This document shows, piece by piece, positions 61,001 to 64,000 of a stretch of 64,000 nt of DNA. This stretch comes from Comamonas_C sp026954015 (lineage in GTDB: Bacteria > Pseudomonadota > Gammaproteobacteria > Burkholderiales > Burkholderiaceae_C), in NCBI GenBank assembly GCA_035063785.1, contig JAPSFS010000004.1, positions 124,001-188,000 on the forward strand, given 5' to 3'. The notes beneath the pieces were generated by a model that did no database searches, was not told where the DNA came from, and was given only the letters and a program-made list of their open reading frames with translations. Numbering within the stretch: the first letter of the stretch is position 1; the number at the start of each line of letters is the position of its first letter. Position numbers and translations under genes: made by a program.

Positions 61001-61967
61001 CAGCGGCTGCCCCTCGCATCCGGGTGCAGCGGCGCCCGGTGCACGGGGTGCTGCTGCTGGACAAACCCCTGGGCCTTTCCAGCAACCAGGCGCTGCAGAA
61101 GGCCAAGTGGCTGCTGCGCGCCGAGAAGGCGGGCCACACCGGCACGCTCGACCCCATGGCCACCGGCGTGCTGCCGCTGTGCTTTGGCGCAGCCACCAAG
61201 TTCAGCGCGCTGCAGCTCGACGCGCCCAAGCGCTATGAAGCCGTGGCGCTGCTGGGCGTGACGACGAGCACGGGCGACGCCGAGGGCGAGGTGCTCTCGC
61301 GCGCGCCCGTCGATCCCGCCGCGCTCACGGTGGAGCGCCTGGCCGCCGTGGCGCGCGAATTCACTGGCCGCATCCGGCAGGTGCCGCCCATGCACAGCGC
61401 GCTCAAGAAGGACGGCAAGGCGTTGTACGAGTACGCGCGCGCGGGTGTCGAGGTGGAGCGCGCGCCGCGCGAGGTCGAGATATTTGAGCTGAATGTGGCC
61501 ACAGCGCCCGCCAGTCAAGCGCAACCAGCTATCAAAATAGATGTGGTCTGCAGCAAGGGCACCTACATCCGCACGCTGGCGGAGGACATCGGCCGGCGCC
61601 TGGGCTGCGGCGCGCACCTCACGCAGCTCAGGCGCACCGAGACCGGCGGCATCACCCTGGCGCGCTGCACCACGCTCCCCGAGCTCGAAGCATGCAGCGA
61701 GCCCGAGCGGCGCTCGCGGCTCCTGCCCGTCGATGCGCTGCTCACGCAGCACCGGCGCATCACGCTCGCGCCCGAGGACGCAGGGCGGTTCCTCTCGGGC
61801 CTGCGTCGCCGTGGCCCCTGGCCGGACCACGGCGCCGTCGCCGTCTATGGCGAGCATCCGCCCGCGCTCCTGGGCGTGGGCCACGTCACGGCCGGCGAAC
61901 TGATTCCCGACCGGCTCCTGAGCCCCATTGAAATCCAGCACATCCTGCAAGAAGAAGCACTGACATC

Positions 61968-61971
<4 letters not shown>
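60997..61971 (+). CDS. truB: tRNA pseudouridine-55 synthase TruB
   Basis: 324 residues; makes pseudouridine-55 in the T-loop of tRNAs. N-terminal GVLLLDKPLGLSSNQALQKAK, the catalytic Asp in GHTGTLDPMATGVLPLC, then KRYEAVALLGVTTSTGDAEGE and the late block VVCSKGTYIRTLAEDIG. Residues about 162-182 come from a family-1 repeat read in frame: it adds a few residues in the stretch between VEIFEL and CSKGTYIRT. The gene overlaps rbfA and typA by four bases on each side. Confidence 0.96.
61481..61542 (+). repeat. Family-1 palindromic repeat, copy J, inside truB
   Basis: TATTTGAGCTGAATGTGGCC, an eroded core GCGCCCGCCAGTCAAGCGC, then AACCAGCTATCAAAATAGATG. The two ends match the consensus closely and the stem is partly lost. 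It is read in frame in truB. Confidence 0.85.
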
Positions 61972-63803
<1,832 letters not shown>

Positions 63804-63826
63804 GCCACCCAACCCAAGGAGACCCC

Positions 63827-64000
63827 ATGGACGCCCCGGAAGTCCTCACCGAAGTGCGCGGTCAGATCGGCTGCATCACGCTCAACCGCCCCAAGGCCCT
63901 CAACGCCCTGTCGCTGGGCATGGTGCGCTCGCTCTACGCCGCGCTGCGGCAGTGGGAGAGCGACCCGCAGGTGCTGGCCATTGCCATCCGCGGCAGCACC
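63827..64000 (+). CDS. Enoyl-CoA hydratase/isomerase family protein, 3' end outside window
   Basis: 58 residues are visible. The start has AAGGAGA four bases before the ATG. The N-terminal motif GCITLNRPKALNALSLGMVRSL is typical of crotonase-fold proteins; the pattern ALNALSLGMVRSLYAALRQWESDPQV resembles 3-hydroxyisobutyryl-CoA hydrolases more than classical hydratases, but this cannot be settled from the fragment. It lies 23 bp after typA on the same strand. Confidence 0.8.
   Translation, partial: MDAPEVLTEVRGQIGCITLNRPKALNALSLGMVRSLYAALRQWESDPQVLAIAIRGST

Overview
The window is about 64 kb of high-GC DNA (roughly two thirds G+C) whose gene content and order point to a betaproteobacterium of the order Burkholderiales, most likely family Comamonadaceae. 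The evidence is the rimP-nusA-infB-rbfA-truB cluster, the glyA-nrdR pair, the aat-bpt pair, the tesA/ybbA divergent pair, and an interspersed palindromic repeat (core GCGCTTG-N5-CAAGCGC followed by AGCAGCTATCAAAA) that I recall from Comamonadaceae genomes. No plasmid, phage, insertion sequence, CRISPR array or rRNA operon was seen.

Layout. 1-4.8 kb: 3' part of metC, tesA/ybbA with overlapping start codons, cardiolipin synthase and rlmB. 5-9.6 kb: a large MASE3-PAS-PAS-GGDEF-EAL c-di-GMP protein, then gluQ-trmB. 9.7-12.6 kb: a renalase-like FAD oxidoreductase and a divergent LysR/pirin pair. 12.6-14.6 kb: bpt-aat (N-degron tagging) and gloA. 14.6-16.7 kb: a SenB-like selenosugar synthase beside selD. 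16.8-19.9 kb: an exported DUF1800/DUF1501 pair. 20.3-22.8 kb: a hybrid histidine kinase with a LuxR-type response regulator. 22.9-28.7 kb: hmgA, thyA, a FAD-linked oxidase, DUF2069 and YihY membrane proteins. 28.7-30 kb: a decayed diguanylate cyclase gene followed by a remnant of a second yihY. 30.1-31.1 kb: an AT-rich, foreign-looking methyltransferase gene.

31.3-38.2 kb is one long minus-strand gene train, read from high to low coordinates: metY, an alpha/beta hydrolase, hpnC-hpnD-hpnE (squalene synthesis for hopanoids), a tiny Tat-signal protein and a GMC oxidoreductase. 38.3-42.8 kb: a CBS-domain protein, aroC, nrdR-glyA and a membrane-anchored lytic transglycosylase. 43.4-49.8 kb: a giant DUF748/AsmA-like protein and a DUF349 protein. 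49.9-55.4 kb: tRNA-Leu(CAG) with its own terminator, then an overlapping train rnr-SDR-diheme cytochrome c-triheme cytochrome c-thioredoxin-like protein. 55.4-63.8 kb: the transcription/translation operon rimP-nusA-infB-rbfA-truB-typA behind a promoter and an immediate terminator-like hairpin. The window ends inside an enoyl-CoA hydratase/hydrolase-family gene.

The most notable patterns: (1) ten copies of one palindromic repeat, seven of which touch or supply gene ends and three of which sit in frame inside gluQ, truB and the DUF349 gene; (2) a senB-selD pair with no senA in sight; (3) a squalene operon extended by an oxidoreductase pair; (4) an RNase R gene driving a redox gene train; (5) clear gene decay and foreign DNA at 28.7-31.2 kb.
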